This document shows, piece by piece, positions 47,392 to 56,357 of a DNA stretch of 64,000 nt. The notes below the pieces were generated by a model. That model saw nothing but the letters and a program-made list of their open reading frames with translations, was not told where the DNA came from and did no database searches. Source of the DNA: CAVVUC01 sp963751395 (GTDB taxonomy: Bacteria > Verrucomicrobiota > Verrucomicrobiia > Chthoniobacterales > Chthoniobacteraceae). Position 1 is the stretch's first letter, and every line of letters begins with the position of its first letter. A program made the position numbers and the translations under genes. The stretch spans positions 1-64,000 of the forward strand of contig CAVVUC010000001.1 of NCBI GenBank assembly GCA_963751395.1. The letters run 5' to 3'.

Positions 47392-47784
47392 ATGAAAAAA
47401 CTAAGAATCACCGTTGGGGAAAAGGTTTACGAAGTCACCGTCGAGAGCCTCGACGAAACAGGCCGTCCGTCGCTGCCAGCGGCGTATTCAAGGCCGGTGG
47501 TGTCCTCTGCTTCAGTAAGCCCGTCCGCCGCGTCGCCGTCGAAACCACACGCTCACGCAGCGCCCGCCGGGCCGGGCGATGTCGCAAGTCCGCTCGCGGG
47601 CAAGATCATGTCCGTCGCTGTCGAGGTCGGCGCGCAGGTCGCGCAGGGCGATCTTGTCGCCACGATCGAAGCAATGAAAATGAACACCTTTGTCCATGCG
47701 ACCAAGGCGGGCAAAGTAACGGCCGTGAAGGTCAACGCGGGCGACGCCGTGCAGGAAGGCGACGTGCTGCTCACCATCGAATGA
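47392..47784 (+). CDS. Biotin carboxyl carrier protein (1.3S/MmdC-type)
   Basis: A 130-aa carrier that shuttles CO2 between the 5S and 12S subunits. The N-terminus (LRITVGEKVYEVTVESLDE) resembles the 1.3S/gamma subunit. A Pro/Ala/Ser-rich linker follows, then a lipoyl-like domain with the biotin site EAMKMN (Lys96). The end is DAVQEGDVLLTIE. The N-terminus also resembles the tail of the 5S protein, consistent with descent from a fused OadA. Confidence 0.92.
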   Translation: MKKLRITVGEKVYEVTVESLDETGRPSLPAAYSRPVVSSASVSPSAASPSKPHAHAAPAGPGDVASPLAGKIMSVAVEVGAQVAQGDLVATIEAMKMNTFVHATKAGKVTAVKVNAGDAVQEGDVLLTIE

Positions 47785-47785
47785 T

Positions 47786-47980
47786 ATGAGCGCGACAGCC
47801 ACACCGGCCCCATCCAAACCCGAAACGCCCGCCACGAACGAGGAACTCGTGGCGGTCATCACCGCCGCCATCCACACCGTCATGCGCGGCCCGCAGCGCA
47901 TCGTCCGCATCCGTGAAGTCGGACCCAACTGGTCTGTTGAAGGCCGGCGCGACATCTTCTCATCCCATCGTTTCCGCTGA
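47786..47980 (+). CDS. Small MmdE/OadG-like subunit
   Basis: A 64-aa protein with a Pro/Thr-rich start and a conserved block, LVAVITAAIHTVM then RIVRIREVGPNW and GRRDIFSSHRFR. By memory this fits the short C-terminal domain of OadG or the MmdE subunit of Na+-pumping decarboxylases. No membrane segment is present, so it would be only the peripheral part. It begins 1 bp after the carrier stop, showing it belongs to the complex. No OadB/MmdB gene is in the window. Confidence 0.55.
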   Translation: MSATATPAPSKPETPATNEELVAVITAAIHTVMRGPQRIVRIREVGPNWSVEGRRDIFSSHRFR

Positions 47981-47988
47981 TTCCATTT

Positions 47989-49476
47989 ATGAACAAACAA
48001 CTCCCGAGGCTCACCGCCGCAGAAGCCGCAGAATTAATCTCCAATGGGGAGACGATCGGCTTCAGCGGATTCACACCAGCCGGCGCCCCTAAAGCCATCC
48101 CCGGCGCAATCGCCGAACGCGCCAGGGCCATTCACGCCAAAGGCGAACCGTTCAAGATCAACGTCATGACAGGCGCCTCGACAGGGCCGTCCGTCGATGG
48201 CGTGCTCGCGAGCGCGGATGCGATCGGGTGGCGCACGCCCTATCAATCCGACAAGACGCTGCGCGAAAAAATCAACGATGGCAGCGTGCAGTTCTTCGAC
48301 ATGCACCTGTCGCAGCTCCCGCAGGCGGTGCGCTACGGCTTTTTCGGGCCGATCCACTGGGCGATCGTGGAAGCTTGCGACGTCACCGATCGGGGCGAAA
48401 TCACGCTCACCACCTCGGTCGGCGCATCGCCAACCTATTTGAACAACGCGGAGAAAATATTCGTCGAACTCAACCGCTACCATCCGCGCGAACTGCGCGG
48501 CTTTCACGATCTCTACGAGCCAGCAGACCCGCCGCTGCGCAAGGCGATCCCGATTTTTTCGGTGCAGGACCGCGTCGGACTCCCAACGATCAAAGTCGAT
48601 CCCGCGCGGATCGCCGGCATTGTTGAAACCAATGCGCCCGACGAGGTCGGAGGTTTCGCCCCGCTCAACGACGTGACCCGCCGGATCGGCGAAAACGTCG
48701 CCGACTTTCTCGCGGGGGAATTGAAAAGCGGACGGATTCCCGGAGAGTTTCTCCCGATCCAATCGGGTGTCGGCAACATCGCCAACGCCGTGCTTGCGGC
48801 ACTCGGATCGAACCCGAGGATTCCCGCGTTCACTTTGTACTCCGAGGTGATTCAGGACGCTGTCATCGAACTGATGCGGAACGACCGCATCGTTTTCGCC
48901 AGCGGAACCTCGCTCACCGTCAGTCCCGCTCTTTTGAAGGAAGTTTACGAGGATCTCAGCTTTTACCGTCCGCGCATGGTGCTGCGCCCGCAGGAGATTT
49001 CCAACAATCCGGAAATCGTCCGGCGCATCGGCATTATCTCGATCAACACCGCGCTCGAAATAGACATGTCGGGCAACGTCAATTCCACGCACGTCATGGG
49101 AAGCTCGATGATGAACGGCATCGGTGGTTCCGGAGATTTCACTCGCAACGCCTACCTCTCGATGTTCACCTGCCCGTCCGTCGCGAAAGCCGGCAAAATC
49201 AGCGCCATCGTGCCGCTGGTCAGTCACGCCGACCACAACGAGCACTCGGTGCAGGTGGTCGTCACCGAGCAGGGTATCGCGGACCTGCGGGGCAAATCGC
49301 CTGCCCAGCGCGCCGAACTTATCATCGAGAACTGCGCGCATCCCGATTTCCGCGACACACTGCGCGGCTATCTGGACCTCGATAAAAGAGGCCACACGCC
49401 GCAGTCCCTGGAAAAAGCCTTCGCGATGCACGTGCAATTGCTCAAGACCGGGAACATGCGCGGAGTGACTTGGTAG
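47989..49476 (+). CDS. Succinyl-CoA/propionyl-CoA:carboxylate CoA-transferase
   Basis: A 495-aa class I CoA-transferase of the acetyl-CoA hydrolase/transferase family. Motifs: GFSGFTPAGAPKAIP, MTGASTGPSVDG, PIQSGVGNIANAVLAAL, the catalytic-Glu region FTLYSEVIQDAVIEL and GSGDFTRNAYLSMF. In this operon it most likely moves CoA from propionyl-CoA to succinate, closing the cycle; succinate:acetate transfer is the alternative. It starts 8 bp after the preceding stop; a hairpin follows its stop. Confidence 0.9.
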   Translation: MNKQLPRLTAAEAAELISNGETIGFSGFTPAGAPKAIPGAIAERARAIHAKGEPFKINVMTGASTGPSVDGVLASADAIGWRTPYQSDKTLREKINDGSVQFFDMHLSQLPQAVRYGFFGPIHWAIVEACDVTDRGEITLTTSVGASPTYLNNAEKIFVELNRYHPRELRGFHDLYEPADPPLRKAIPIFSVQDRVGLPTIKVDPARIAGIVETNAPDEVGGFAPLNDVTRRIGENVADFLAGELKSGRIPGEFLPIQSGVGNIANAVLAALGSNPRIPAFTLYSEVIQDAVIELMRNDRIVFASGTSLTVSPALLKEVYEDLSFYRPRMVLRPQEISNNPEIVRRIGIISINTALEIDMSGNVNSTHVMGSSMMNGIGGSGDFTRNAYLSMFTCPSVAKAGKISAIVPLVSHADHNEHSVQVVVTEQGIADLRGKSPAQRAELIIENCAHPDFRDTLRGYLDLDKRGHTPQSLEKAFAMHVQLLKTGNMRGVTW

Positions 49477-49518
49477 AAGGGCGGGCGGAATCTCCGATTT
49501 CCGCCGCGTTACTTGAGC

Positions 49519-49546
49519 GGGTCCGCTTCGCATTCCAAGCGGACCC
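49519..49546 (+). terminator. Hairpin at the end of the propionate operon
   Basis: A perfect 10-bp stem, gggtccgctt (49519-49528) and aagcggaccc (49537-49546), with an 8-nt loop, 42 bp after the CoA-transferase stop. A smaller stem (ggcggaa/ttccgcc) lies just before it. There is no T-run, so it may be a 3'-end stabiliser or a Rho-type end rather than an intrinsic terminator. The following 200 bp hold no supported gene. Confidence 0.5.
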
Positions 49547-49752
49547 CGCAAGTCTCTGCAACAGGTCAGCAAGCGAATCCGAGGGAGCGCACGTCGGCCC
49601 AGAATCATGCATGTTGGCCGCAAGCAACCGGTCGCTTGAATCGCCGCCGGTCTTCAGTCCGGTCACCCAGATTCGCTGCGCAGTTTCTGCAACCAAGCAA
49701 GGCCGAGATGCTCCGATGCGCTGGTCGGGAGGTGATTCCTTGCTGCGAGCAA

Positions 49753-50271
49753 TTACCGAAGGATCGAACGGATCACGTCGTAAGCCTCAGCGACTGAGCC
49801 GTCCGTATAAATGATCAGGTTCCCTTTGCCGTGAAGAGCACCCGCCTCGATGAACCACGGCTGCTTGGGCCAGCGGTGGGGCGTATAGGCTTTGTTATCA
49901 AACGGCATGGCAAGGTAATCCACTCGGGTCAACTCAGGCTTCGTATAATCCGGTCCGCCAAGAAGTCGCTGTGTGGTGGGACATAACCATGTTTTCCGGT
50001 CGATGCCGAAAGGCTGCAGTGCGCTGATCCATTGGGTCGCGTATTCCCTCTTGTTGGATGTTATCAGGTTTGGATTGATCTGCGGCCACTGTTGGTAATT
50101 CTGCAGATAGAGATTCGCACCCACGTATAGATTCCGCATATTCATGGTGCAATTCGCCTTCTCGACCCGCTGCTGAATCTTGCTGACGACAGGCATCAGC
50201 ATCACGCTAAGAATCCCGATGATGACGATCACCGTGAGCATCTCCAGGAGAGTAAACCCTCGTGACCTCAT
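49753..50271 (-). CDS. Type II secretion/type IV pseudopilin-like protein
   Basis: A prepilin with a class III signal: MRSRGFTLLEMLTVIVIIGI, where cleavage falls after the Gly and Glu5 is conserved. The 172-aa protein continues with a typical alpha-1 helix (MLMPVVSKIQQRVEKANC) and a globular part seen in Planctomycetes/Verrucomicrobia pseudopilins (GKGNLIIYTDGSVAEAYDV). The start at 50271 fits the short leader; the ORF is open to 50367. Likely substrate of the prepilin peptidase at 29.4 kb. Confidence 0.8.
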   Translation of the reverse strand: MRSRGFTLLEMLTVIVIIGILSVMLMPVVSKIQQRVEKANCTMNMRNLYVGANLYLQNYQQWPQINPNLITSNKREYATQWISALQPFGIDRKTWLCPTTQRLLGGPDYTKPELTRVDYLAMPFDNKAYTPHRWPKQPWFIEAGALHGKGNLIIYTDGSVAEAYDVIRSILR

Positions 50272-50394
50272 TGCGGGAGCATTCGACTGCGGGACTTGGA
50301 GCGATGACCGCCTCAGCCGTGTCTCCAGATTTCCCGCTGGAACCGACAGGGGGAAGCTGGAATTCACCTTATGCGAGGCTGACGATCCGATGGA

Positions 50395-51039
50395 CTAAGT
50401 GCCGCTTGTCACCACCGAAGGCGTCGGGATGGTGAGGCCGACATAGGCATCCGATTGTTTGTACCCATCAATGGCATAAGTGAGGGTTTGAAGGGTGGCA
50501 TACCCGTATCCGCTGGGTGAAGTATCCGGAACCTTGCCTGCCAGATCAAACTGAGCGTTCCCGGTGAGATTGGCCAGCACGATAGATGAAGTCCACGGAT
50601 CAACTGTTGGAGGCTCGATGTTTGCCGTCATTTTTCCAGACAGGCTGGCGGGAGAGAGGTATTCCGAAGCCCCGGCATTGCTCAGCGACGGACCATTCGC
50701 GATCGCTGTGATCGTATTTGTGCGGGGATCGGCAAAGCCGATGAGAGTTCCAGCAAAGCTGTCTCCATTGTCGAACAACAAAAACTGCCCGTCAGCGACT
50801 CCTTGTTCAGGAACTCCAAGCACGAACAGCCCGAGTGAGGAACTATAGTTGGCCTCCGCCTGGCCTGCTGTTGAGGGATTCTCATATTTCACCGAGGCAC
50901 CCCCTAAAACGGGAACGAACACGCCAGCATAAACTCCCACCGGGGTTGTAGAAGCGCTGACACTTGGACCGCCCCAGATGGCGAACACTTGGGACTCAAG
51001 GAGGACAAAGCAGAGGAGGAACGCGAGTAGTGGTCTCAT
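50395..51039 (-). CDS. Secreted hypothetical protein
   Basis: A 214-aa protein with a signal peptide (PLLAFLLCFVLLESQVFA). The mature part is Gly/Ser/Thr-rich with probable beta strands (GVYAGVFVPVLGG; QFLLFDNGDSFAGTLIGFAD). No family recognised and no PEP-CTERM tail. It is on the same strand as the pseudopilin gene, 123 bp upstream. Confidence 0.55.
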   Translation of the reverse strand: MRPLLAFLLCFVLLESQVFAIWGGPSVSASTTPVGVYAGVFVPVLGGASVKYENPSTAGQAEANYSSSLGLFVLGVPEQGVADGQFLLFDNGDSFAGTLIGFADPRTNTITAIANGPSLSNAGASEYLSPASLSGKMTANIEPPTVDPWTSSIVLANLTGNAQFDLAGKVPDTSPSGYGYATLQTLTYAIDGYKQSDAYVGLTIPTPSVVTSGT

Positions 51040-51069
51040 GTCGGCAAGCTAGCAATTCCGTCGCAGGCG

Positions 51070-51777
51070 TCAACGAATTTCACCAAGGCTCAGCGTTTTT
51101 TCGTAAAGAGCCTTTCCAATGATCGTGCCGTACAGATTTTCCATGGTGGCGAGCCGGCGCACGTCGGAGGCATTCGAGACCCCGCCGCTGGCGATGAGCT
51201 GGCATCGGAGAACCTTCAGCAGGTTTTCGATCTCGGCGAAGTTCGGGCCTTCGAGCATTCCGTCGGTGGCAATGTCGGTGTAGATGATCGTGCCGGCACC
51301 GGCTTCCTCGGCCTTGAGGGCGAGATCAAGCGCGCTCATCTTTGCCAGCTCGGTCCAGCCCTTGACGGACACGACGCCGTTTTTCGCGTCGATGCCGACC
51401 GCGATTTTTTCGCCGCCAAATGTCTTCACCATTTGTTCGACAAACTCGATCGACTCGCTGGCCCGGGTGCCGATCACCGCGCGCGATACACCCGCCTCGA
51501 ACGCCTTCGCGAGCGCTGCTTCACTGCGCATCCCTCCGCCAAGTTCGCATGGAATCGAAATCGCCTTCGTGATCTTCCTTACTGCATCGAGGTTCTGCGA
51601 AATGCCCGTGAATGCCGCGTCGAGATCGACGATGTGCAGGTAGTCGCCGCCTTCATCCTCCCACTTCTTTGCGAACGCGACCGGGTCGTCGGAATAGACG
51701 GTTTTCTCGGACGCTTTGCCCTGGCGCAGGCGGACGACCTGGCCGTTCATCAAGTCAATTGCAGGTAGGATGAGCAT
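51070..51777 (-). CDS. hisA: Phosphoribosylformimino-AICAR ribotide isomerase
   Basis: Fourth step of histidine synthesis; a 235-aa TIM barrel. Motifs: LILPAIDLMNGQVVRL (catalytic Asp), LHIVDLDAAF, ELGGGMRSE, GVSRAVIGTRA, IYTDIATDGML and ASGGVSNASDV. The frame is intact. It lies downstream of hisH on the same strand across a heptamer spacer. Confidence 0.95.
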   Translation of the reverse strand: MLILPAIDLMNGQVVRLRQGKASEKTVYSDDPVAFAKKWEDEGGDYLHIVDLDAAFTGISQNLDAVRKITKAISIPCELGGGMRSEAALAKAFEAGVSRAVIGTRASESIEFVEQMVKTFGGEKIAVGIDAKNGVVSVKGWTELAKMSALDLALKAEEAGAGTIIYTDIATDGMLEGPNFAEIENLLKVLRCQLIASGGVSNASDVRRLATMENLYGTIIGKALYEKTLSLGEIR

Positions 51778-51783
51778 GGGAGG

Positions 51784-51818
51784 AATGACGAATGACGAAT
51801 GACGAATGACGAATGACG
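51784..51818. repeat. Heptamer array (aatgacg)x5 between hisA and hisH
   Basis: Five perfect 7-bp units, starting 6 bp upstream of the hisA start codon. They replace any ordinary ribosome site on the minus strand, although gtcattcctcccatg keeps some purine (ggag on the sense of plus). Confidence 0.92.
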
Positions 51819-51873
51819 AATCAATGACAAAGCTCGAGTGAAGATGAGAGAGCGAATCAGCAGTCGCCTCCGC

Positions 51874-52485
51874 TCATTTCAGCGAGGTGAGGAAATTCTT
51901 CAGAATGGAAAGCCCGACAGCCTGGCTTTTTTCCGGATGAAATTGCACGGCGTGGACGTTTCCGCGGCTGACGCTGGCGGCAAAGGTCTCGCCGTAGGTG
52001 GTGCGCGACGTGACAATCGACGCATCGTCGGGCACGGGAAAGTAACTGTGAACGAAAAAGACGTAGGGGTTCAGCGGCAGGCCGCGCCAGAGGAGGTGCC
52101 GGGGTTGCGTGAAATCGAGCGTGTTCCATCCGATCTGCGGGATCTTGATTCCCGGCGCGGAGAACCGCTTCACCCCGCCCGCGAAAAAACCAAACCCTTT
52201 TTCCACCGGATCCTCCTCGCTGGAGTCGAACAAAAGCTGGTAGCCGACGCAGATGCCGAGGAACGGCTTTCCCGCATCGAGCCAGGCGCGCATGGCGTCC
52301 CAAAGATTCCGCGACTTCAGATTGCGAACGCAGTCGCCGAACGCGCCGACGCCCGGCAGCACGACAGCTTTGGCTTCGGCCAGACCTTCGGGCGCATCGA
52401 CCAGACGAACATCCGCGCCTTCATGTTGGAGCGCCTTGCTCACACTGCGGATGTTCCCGCTGCCGTAATCGATGAGGGCGATCAT
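51874..52485 (-). CDS. hisH: Imidazole glycerol phosphate synthase, glutaminase subunit
   Basis: Supplies ammonia to HisF; 203 aa. It begins MIALIDYGSGNIRSVSKAL. The catalytic Cys is in LGICVGYQLLF, the oxyanion region in VLPGVGAFGDC, and the His/Glu pair in AVQFHPEKSQ. The start at 52485 fits the conserved N-terminus; the frame is open upstream only because the heptamer array is stop-free. hisF is not in the window. Confidence 0.95.
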   Translation of the reverse strand: MIALIDYGSGNIRSVSKALQHEGADVRLVDAPEGLAEAKAVVLPGVGAFGDCVRNLKSRNLWDAMRAWLDAGKPFLGICVGYQLLFDSSEEDPVEKGFGFFAGGVKRFSAPGIKIPQIGWNTLDFTQPRHLLWRGLPLNPYVFFVHSYFPVPDDASIVTSRTTYGETFAASVSRGNVHAVQFHPEKSQAVGLSILKNFLTSLK

Positions 52486-52518
52486 GGAAATTTGGAATTT
52501 GGAATTTGGAATTTGGAT
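52486..52518. repeat. Heptamer array (tttggaa) abutting the hisH start
   Basis: About four 7-bp units of tttggaa (last one tttggat), ending directly at the hisH start codon on the minus strand, where they read ttccaaa. Confidence 0.88.
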
Positions 52519-52552
52519 TCCCGCTCTGCTCCAACAAAGCGGTCTCCCCATT

Positions 52553-52580
52553 CCAAAACCCAAAATCTAAAATCCAAAAT
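52553..52580. repeat. Heptamer array (ccaaaat) at the hisB 3' end
   Basis: Four units: ccaaaac, ccaaaat, ctaaaat, ccaaaat, abutting the hisB stop codon. Same unit and same ctaaaat variant as the array before nifB. Confidence 0.88.
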
Positions 52581-53167
52581 CACAGCACCCCCTTCGTGCT
52601 CGGGATGCCCTGGACGCGCGGATCGATCTGGCAGGCTTGATCCACGGCTTTGGCCAGGCCTTTGAAAACCGACTCCGCCATGTGATGCGGGTCGCGTCCA
52701 TACAGAATCTCGACGTGCAGATTGATCCCGGCGTGAACGCTGAACGCACGCAGAAACTCCTCGAGGAGCTGGAACGAGAACGCCCCGATCGACTCGACGC
52801 CGGAGGGTGCGCGGTATTCGAGATACGGGCGCCCGCTGAAATCGAGCGCGACGCGGGTGAGCGTCTCGTCCATCGGCAGGTAGGCCCAGCCGTAACGACG
52901 GATGCCCTTTTTGTCGCCGAGCGCGCGGTTGAAAGCCTGGCCCAGCGCGATGCCGGCGTCTTCAACCGTGTGGTGAAGATCGACGTCGATATCGCCGTCG
53001 GCTTTGATTTCGAGATCGACCAGGCTGTGGCGCGCGAAAAGCGTGAGCATGTGATCGAAGAACGGAATCTTCGTCTGGATGACGCTGTTGCCGCTGCCGT
53101 CGATCGTCAGCGCGACAGCGATATTGGTTTCGCTTGTGCGGCGCTCTATCCGGGCTTCGCGCTTCAT
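52580..53167 (-). CDS. hisB: Imidazoleglycerol-phosphate dehydratase
   Basis: Sixth step of histidine synthesis; the 195-aa monofunctional form. Motifs: RIERRTSETNIAV, FFDHMLTLFARHS, DVDLHHTVEDAGIALGQAF (metal ligands), MDETLTRVALDFSGRP and GRDPHHMAESVFKGLAKA. Its start codon overlaps the stop of the upstream PTPDL gene (ATGA, 53164-53167), so the two are translationally coupled. Confidence 0.96.
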   Translation of the reverse strand: MKREARIERRTSETNIAVALTIDGSGNSVIQTKIPFFDHMLTLFARHSLVDLEIKADGDIDVDLHHTVEDAGIALGQAFNRALGDKKGIRRYGWAYLPMDETLTRVALDFSGRPYLEYRAPSGVESIGAFSFQLLEEFLRAFSVHAGINLHVEILYGRDPHHMAESVFKGLAKAVDQACQIDPRVQGIPSTKGVL

Positions 53168-54432
53168 TTCAATTCCGTGTCCGTTGGCTTCTTTCCGCGC
53201 CCCAGCAGCGCCAGCGCACCCACGATCAAGATCACCACGCCCACGATTGTCATCGCGCCGGGGATTGTCATGAAAAACGGCTTCCCGCCCTCAGCGGAGG
53301 TTTTTTTCAGGCTGGCAGCTTCCGCAGAAGCGGTGACTTGCTTCGGCGTGGCCGAGGGAACCGGCGTGGCTGCCGCCTTGGCAACTGTGACGGCTTCAAC
53401 GAGCCGCTTCGCAGCTTCGTTATCAGACCAAAGAGTCGTCGCTTCTCTCACCAAAGTATCGGCGGTCGCGAGATCCTTTTCTTCAAGCGCCTTCTTCGCC
53501 TGGTCAACCTTTGCGAGAGAGTCACGCATTTTCTGCACGGGCAGCGTGCCGAGGCGGGTGATCTCGGCCGGGATTGCCAGGCGCAATGTTTCGAGGCTCT
53601 TGCGGCTGCGCGGAATCAGAGGCGGCCATTTGAGACCAGCCTTCTGAGAAGCGGCCAGCGCGGCGTCGAACTTGTTTTCCTCGGCTTTAGCAATGGCGTT
53701 CAACTCCGCCTTTTTTCGGTCATCGGAAAGTTCGAGCAGTCGCTTGAAATCAGCCTCGGCTTGAGCCTTCACGACGAGCGCGCGTTCGACCTGCCCGCGC
53801 ATCGAAGCCAGGACCTGCTTCGCGTATTCAATGGCGTCGGGAAGAACCGCCGCCCCCTTCGCGGTGGTGTCCATCAATACAAACGTGTTCAGCGCGCCGG
53901 AGAAATCGCCGCGCGCACCCTGCGCCTTCATCGCGTTGAAAAGCTGCTCGCCTTCGATCTGCGATTTCATCTTCGCCGCCTCTTCCTTGCCGATCCATTG
54001 CCCGCGAAACTTCACCTCGCCCGCGTCCACACGCGCTTTTTCCGCTGCCAGCTCGTCGTATGCGGCCTTCACGTCGGCGAGATGGGCGCTGTTCGGGAAG
54101 TTGTCCTGAAAGCTTTTCAGCCGGGTGAGGATCTGCTCGTAAATCGCCGGCGCGAATGAAGCTGCGGGATCGGGCTTGAGGTTTTTGAGTTCCTGAAAAA
54201 CGATGTCGTCTTCAGTCAGGCGCTCGATGGTCTGAACCTCGTCTTTTGAAATCACGCGCTCGTCGGTGACGGCAGCGGAGATTTTCACCTCGACGGTGAC
54301 GTCGGTGGGCGACTCGCGGAGAATCTTGCCCTCGACTTTTTCACCGGACTTGAGAATCACCGTGTCCGCAACTGCGAGGGAGGTTCCAAAAACCAAGGCC
54401 AAAAAAACAACAGAACGACCGAATTTATTCAT
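53164..54432 (-). CDS. PTPDL-family exported membrane protein
   Basis: A 422-aa protein: signal peptide (SVVFLALVFGTSLAVA), an N-terminal domain resembling the PTPDL family of Verrucomicrobiota (LKSGEKVEGKILRESPTDV; DERVISKDEVQTIERL), a long charged helical middle (Ala/Lys/Glu-rich) and one C-terminal membrane helix (MTIVGVVILIVGALALLG). Function unknown; it probably spans the envelope as a periplasmic coiled coil anchored at the inner membrane. The start at 54432 matches the signal peptide. Its coupling to hisB is unusual. Confidence 0.6.
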   Translation of the reverse strand: MNKFGRSVVFLALVFGTSLAVADTVILKSGEKVEGKILRESPTDVTVEVKISAAVTDERVISKDEVQTIERLTEDDIVFQELKNLKPDPAASFAPAIYEQILTRLKSFQDNFPNSAHLADVKAAYDELAAEKARVDAGEVKFRGQWIGKEEAAKMKSQIEGEQLFNAMKAQGARGDFSGALNTFVLMDTTAKGAAVLPDAIEYAKQVLASMRGQVERALVVKAQAEADFKRLLELSDDRKKAELNAIAKAEENKFDAALAASQKAGLKWPPLIPRSRKSLETLRLAIPAEITRLGTLPVQKMRDSLAKVDQAKKALEEKDLATADTLVREATTLWSDNEAAKRLVEAVTVAKAAATPVPSATPKQVTASAEAASLKKTSAEGGKPFFMTIPGAMTIVGVVILIVGALALLGRGKKPTDTELK

Positions 54433-54654
54433 GGTGGGATATGTAAGCAGAGCGATGGGCGAACTTCCAAGAGAATTTGAAGTGCGCGGTTGCAGGGAAC
54501 CTCCTGGATGCAGTTGCACAGCGACAAAGCAGCACCGGCTGGCCCGCAGTCATTCCTTTCCATCCGCTGCTTGAACAATCCGCCTGACCCGCTGATTCTG
54601 CTTTTCCCGTGCGCTGCGGTCGCGTGTAATCGCCCGCAACCTGTTGAAGTGCCG

Positions 54655-56298
54655 ATGGTTCATCGATTAGCCTCCTCCTTGTTTATTGTGTCCGCCGCCT
54701 TTGCTGAACCGCTGCCGTTGGTGCCTCAACCAGTGAAGGTCGAAATCGCCGACGGCTCCTTCCTCGTGGGTCCCGACACCGGAATCCGCTTCGACCGCGC
54801 CCTGCAAAACGAAGCCCGCCTTTTCGCAGCCGACCTGGCCAGGCTCACCGGCAGCCCGCCAAAGACCGTCGCCGAAAACCGGAAAAGCAAGCTGCCTTCG
54901 GAGATCCGGCTGGATTTGGACCCGGCATCAAAGCTCCCCGCCGACGGCTATGAACTGAAAATTACTCCGGGCGCTGTCACCGTCACCGGCAAGGATGCCG
55001 CCGGAGTTTTTTACGGCACCCGCAGCATTCTGCAACTGCTGCCACCCGCCGGCGACGATGATTGGAAGGACAAGCGCGCCGCGCTCCCCGCCGCCGCCAT
55101 CACCGACCACCCCCGCTTCGTCTGGCGAGGCATGCATCTCGATGTCGGCCGCCACCTTTTCCCCGCTGCGGACATCAAGCGGTTCCTCGACCAGCTCGCG
55201 TTTCACAAGCTCAACGTCTTCCACTGGCACCTCACCGACGACCAGGGATGGCGGATCGAAATCAAAAAATATCCCAAGCTCACCCGGACCGGTGCCTTTC
55301 GCGATTCCACCCCGCCGTATGGCAACCGCAACAGCAGCGACGGCAGACGCTACGGCGGATTTTACACCCAAAAGGAAATCAAGGAGATCGTCGCCTACGC
55401 CGCCGCCCGTCACATCACCGTGGTGCCGGAAATCGAAATGCCCGGGCACGCCGCAGCCGCCATTGCCGCCTGCCCGCAGCTTGGCAACACCGACGTTCCC
55501 GGCTACGCCCCCAAGGTCATGGACCGCTGGGGTGTCCACCCCTACATTTTTGCTCCAAAGGAGGAAACCTTCCGCTTTCTTGAGAACGTTCTCACGGAGG
55601 TCTGCGAGTTGTTTCCCTCGAAGTTCATCCATATCGGCGGCGACGAGGCGCCCAAGGACCAGTGGAACACGTCGGCGTTTGCCAGAGAGGTGATGAAACG
55701 CGAAGGGCTGAAGAACGCGCGCGAACTGCAAAGCTGGTTCATCCGCCGCATTGAGAGGTTTCTCGCCTCCAAACACCGCCGGCTCGTCGGCTGGGACGAA
55801 ATCCAGGAAGGCGGCCTGCCAAAGAGCGCCACCCTGATGGTCTGGCGCGATGCCAAATGGGCGAAGCACGCGCTGGCGCTCGGCAACGACGTGGTGATGG
55901 CCACCACCAGTCACACTTACTTCGATTACTACCAGGCTCCCGCCGCTTCCGAAACCGCCAGGGGCGCCGGGTTCGAGGCCATCGGCGGCTTTCTGCCGCT
56001 CGACAAGGTCTATTCATACAACCCTGCTTTCGTGGTCGAAAAGCCAGGCCAGGAAAAACAAATCCTCGGCGTGCAGGCGCAGTTGTGGACCGAATACATG
56101 AAGGACTGGCGCAAGGTGGAATACATGGCCTTCCCACGGCTCGCCGCTCTCGCCGAAGTGGCGTGGACGCCGCTCGAAGGCAAGGACTACGCCGGCTTCA
56201 GGCTTCGCCTCGACCGTGTGATGAAACATTGGGACGCCGCCGGCGTGAACCACGCCATGCCGTTTGACCCGCCGGCTCGCAATGAAGCAGAAAAGTAG
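54655..56298 (+). CDS. Beta-N-acetylhexosaminidase, GH20
   Basis: Secreted glycosidase for chitin or peptidoglycan fragments; 547 aa. Signal peptide (LASSLFIVSAAFA), GH20b domain (LPLVPQPVKVEIADGSF) and catalytic barrel: RGMHLDVGRHLFPA, FHWHLTDDQGWRIEI, PEIEMPGHA and the catalytic pair Asp330-Glu331 in HIGGDEAPKDQW. The end (LDRVMKHWDAAGVNHAMPF) is standard. The start at 54655 gives the signal peptide; the frame is open further upstream without protein-like sequence. Confidence 0.93.
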   Translation: MVHRLASSLFIVSAAFAEPLPLVPQPVKVEIADGSFLVGPDTGIRFDRALQNEARLFAADLARLTGSPPKTVAENRKSKLPSEIRLDLDPASKLPADGYELKITPGAVTVTGKDAAGVFYGTRSILQLLPPAGDDDWKDKRAALPAAAITDHPRFVWRGMHLDVGRHLFPAADIKRFLDQLAFHKLNVFHWHLTDDQGWRIEIKKYPKLTRTGAFRDSTPPYGNRNSSDGRRYGGFYTQKEIKEIVAYAAARHITVVPEIEMPGHAAAAIAACPQLGNTDVPGYAPKVMDRWGVHPYIFAPKEETFRFLENVLTEVCELFPSKFIHIGGDEAPKDQWNTSAFAREVMKREGLKNARELQSWFIRRIERFLASKHRRLVGWDEIQEGGLPKSATLMVWRDAKWAKHALALGNDVVMATTSHTYFDYYQAPAASETARGAGFEAIGGFLPLDKVYSYNPAFVVEKPGQEKQILGVQAQLWTEYMKDWRKVEYMAFPRLAALAEVAWTPLEGKDYAGFRLRLDRVMKHWDAAGVNHAMPFDPPARNEAEK

Positions 56299-56357
56299 CG
56301 GGCAGAGATGGGCTTTGGTATGCGTTTGTGGCTCGATCTTTTTCAGCCCGTCCCTAA

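Noticed and set aside
49470..49814. 114-aa ORF after the CoA-transferase
   Set aside because: Covers the operon-end hairpins; composition not protein-like.
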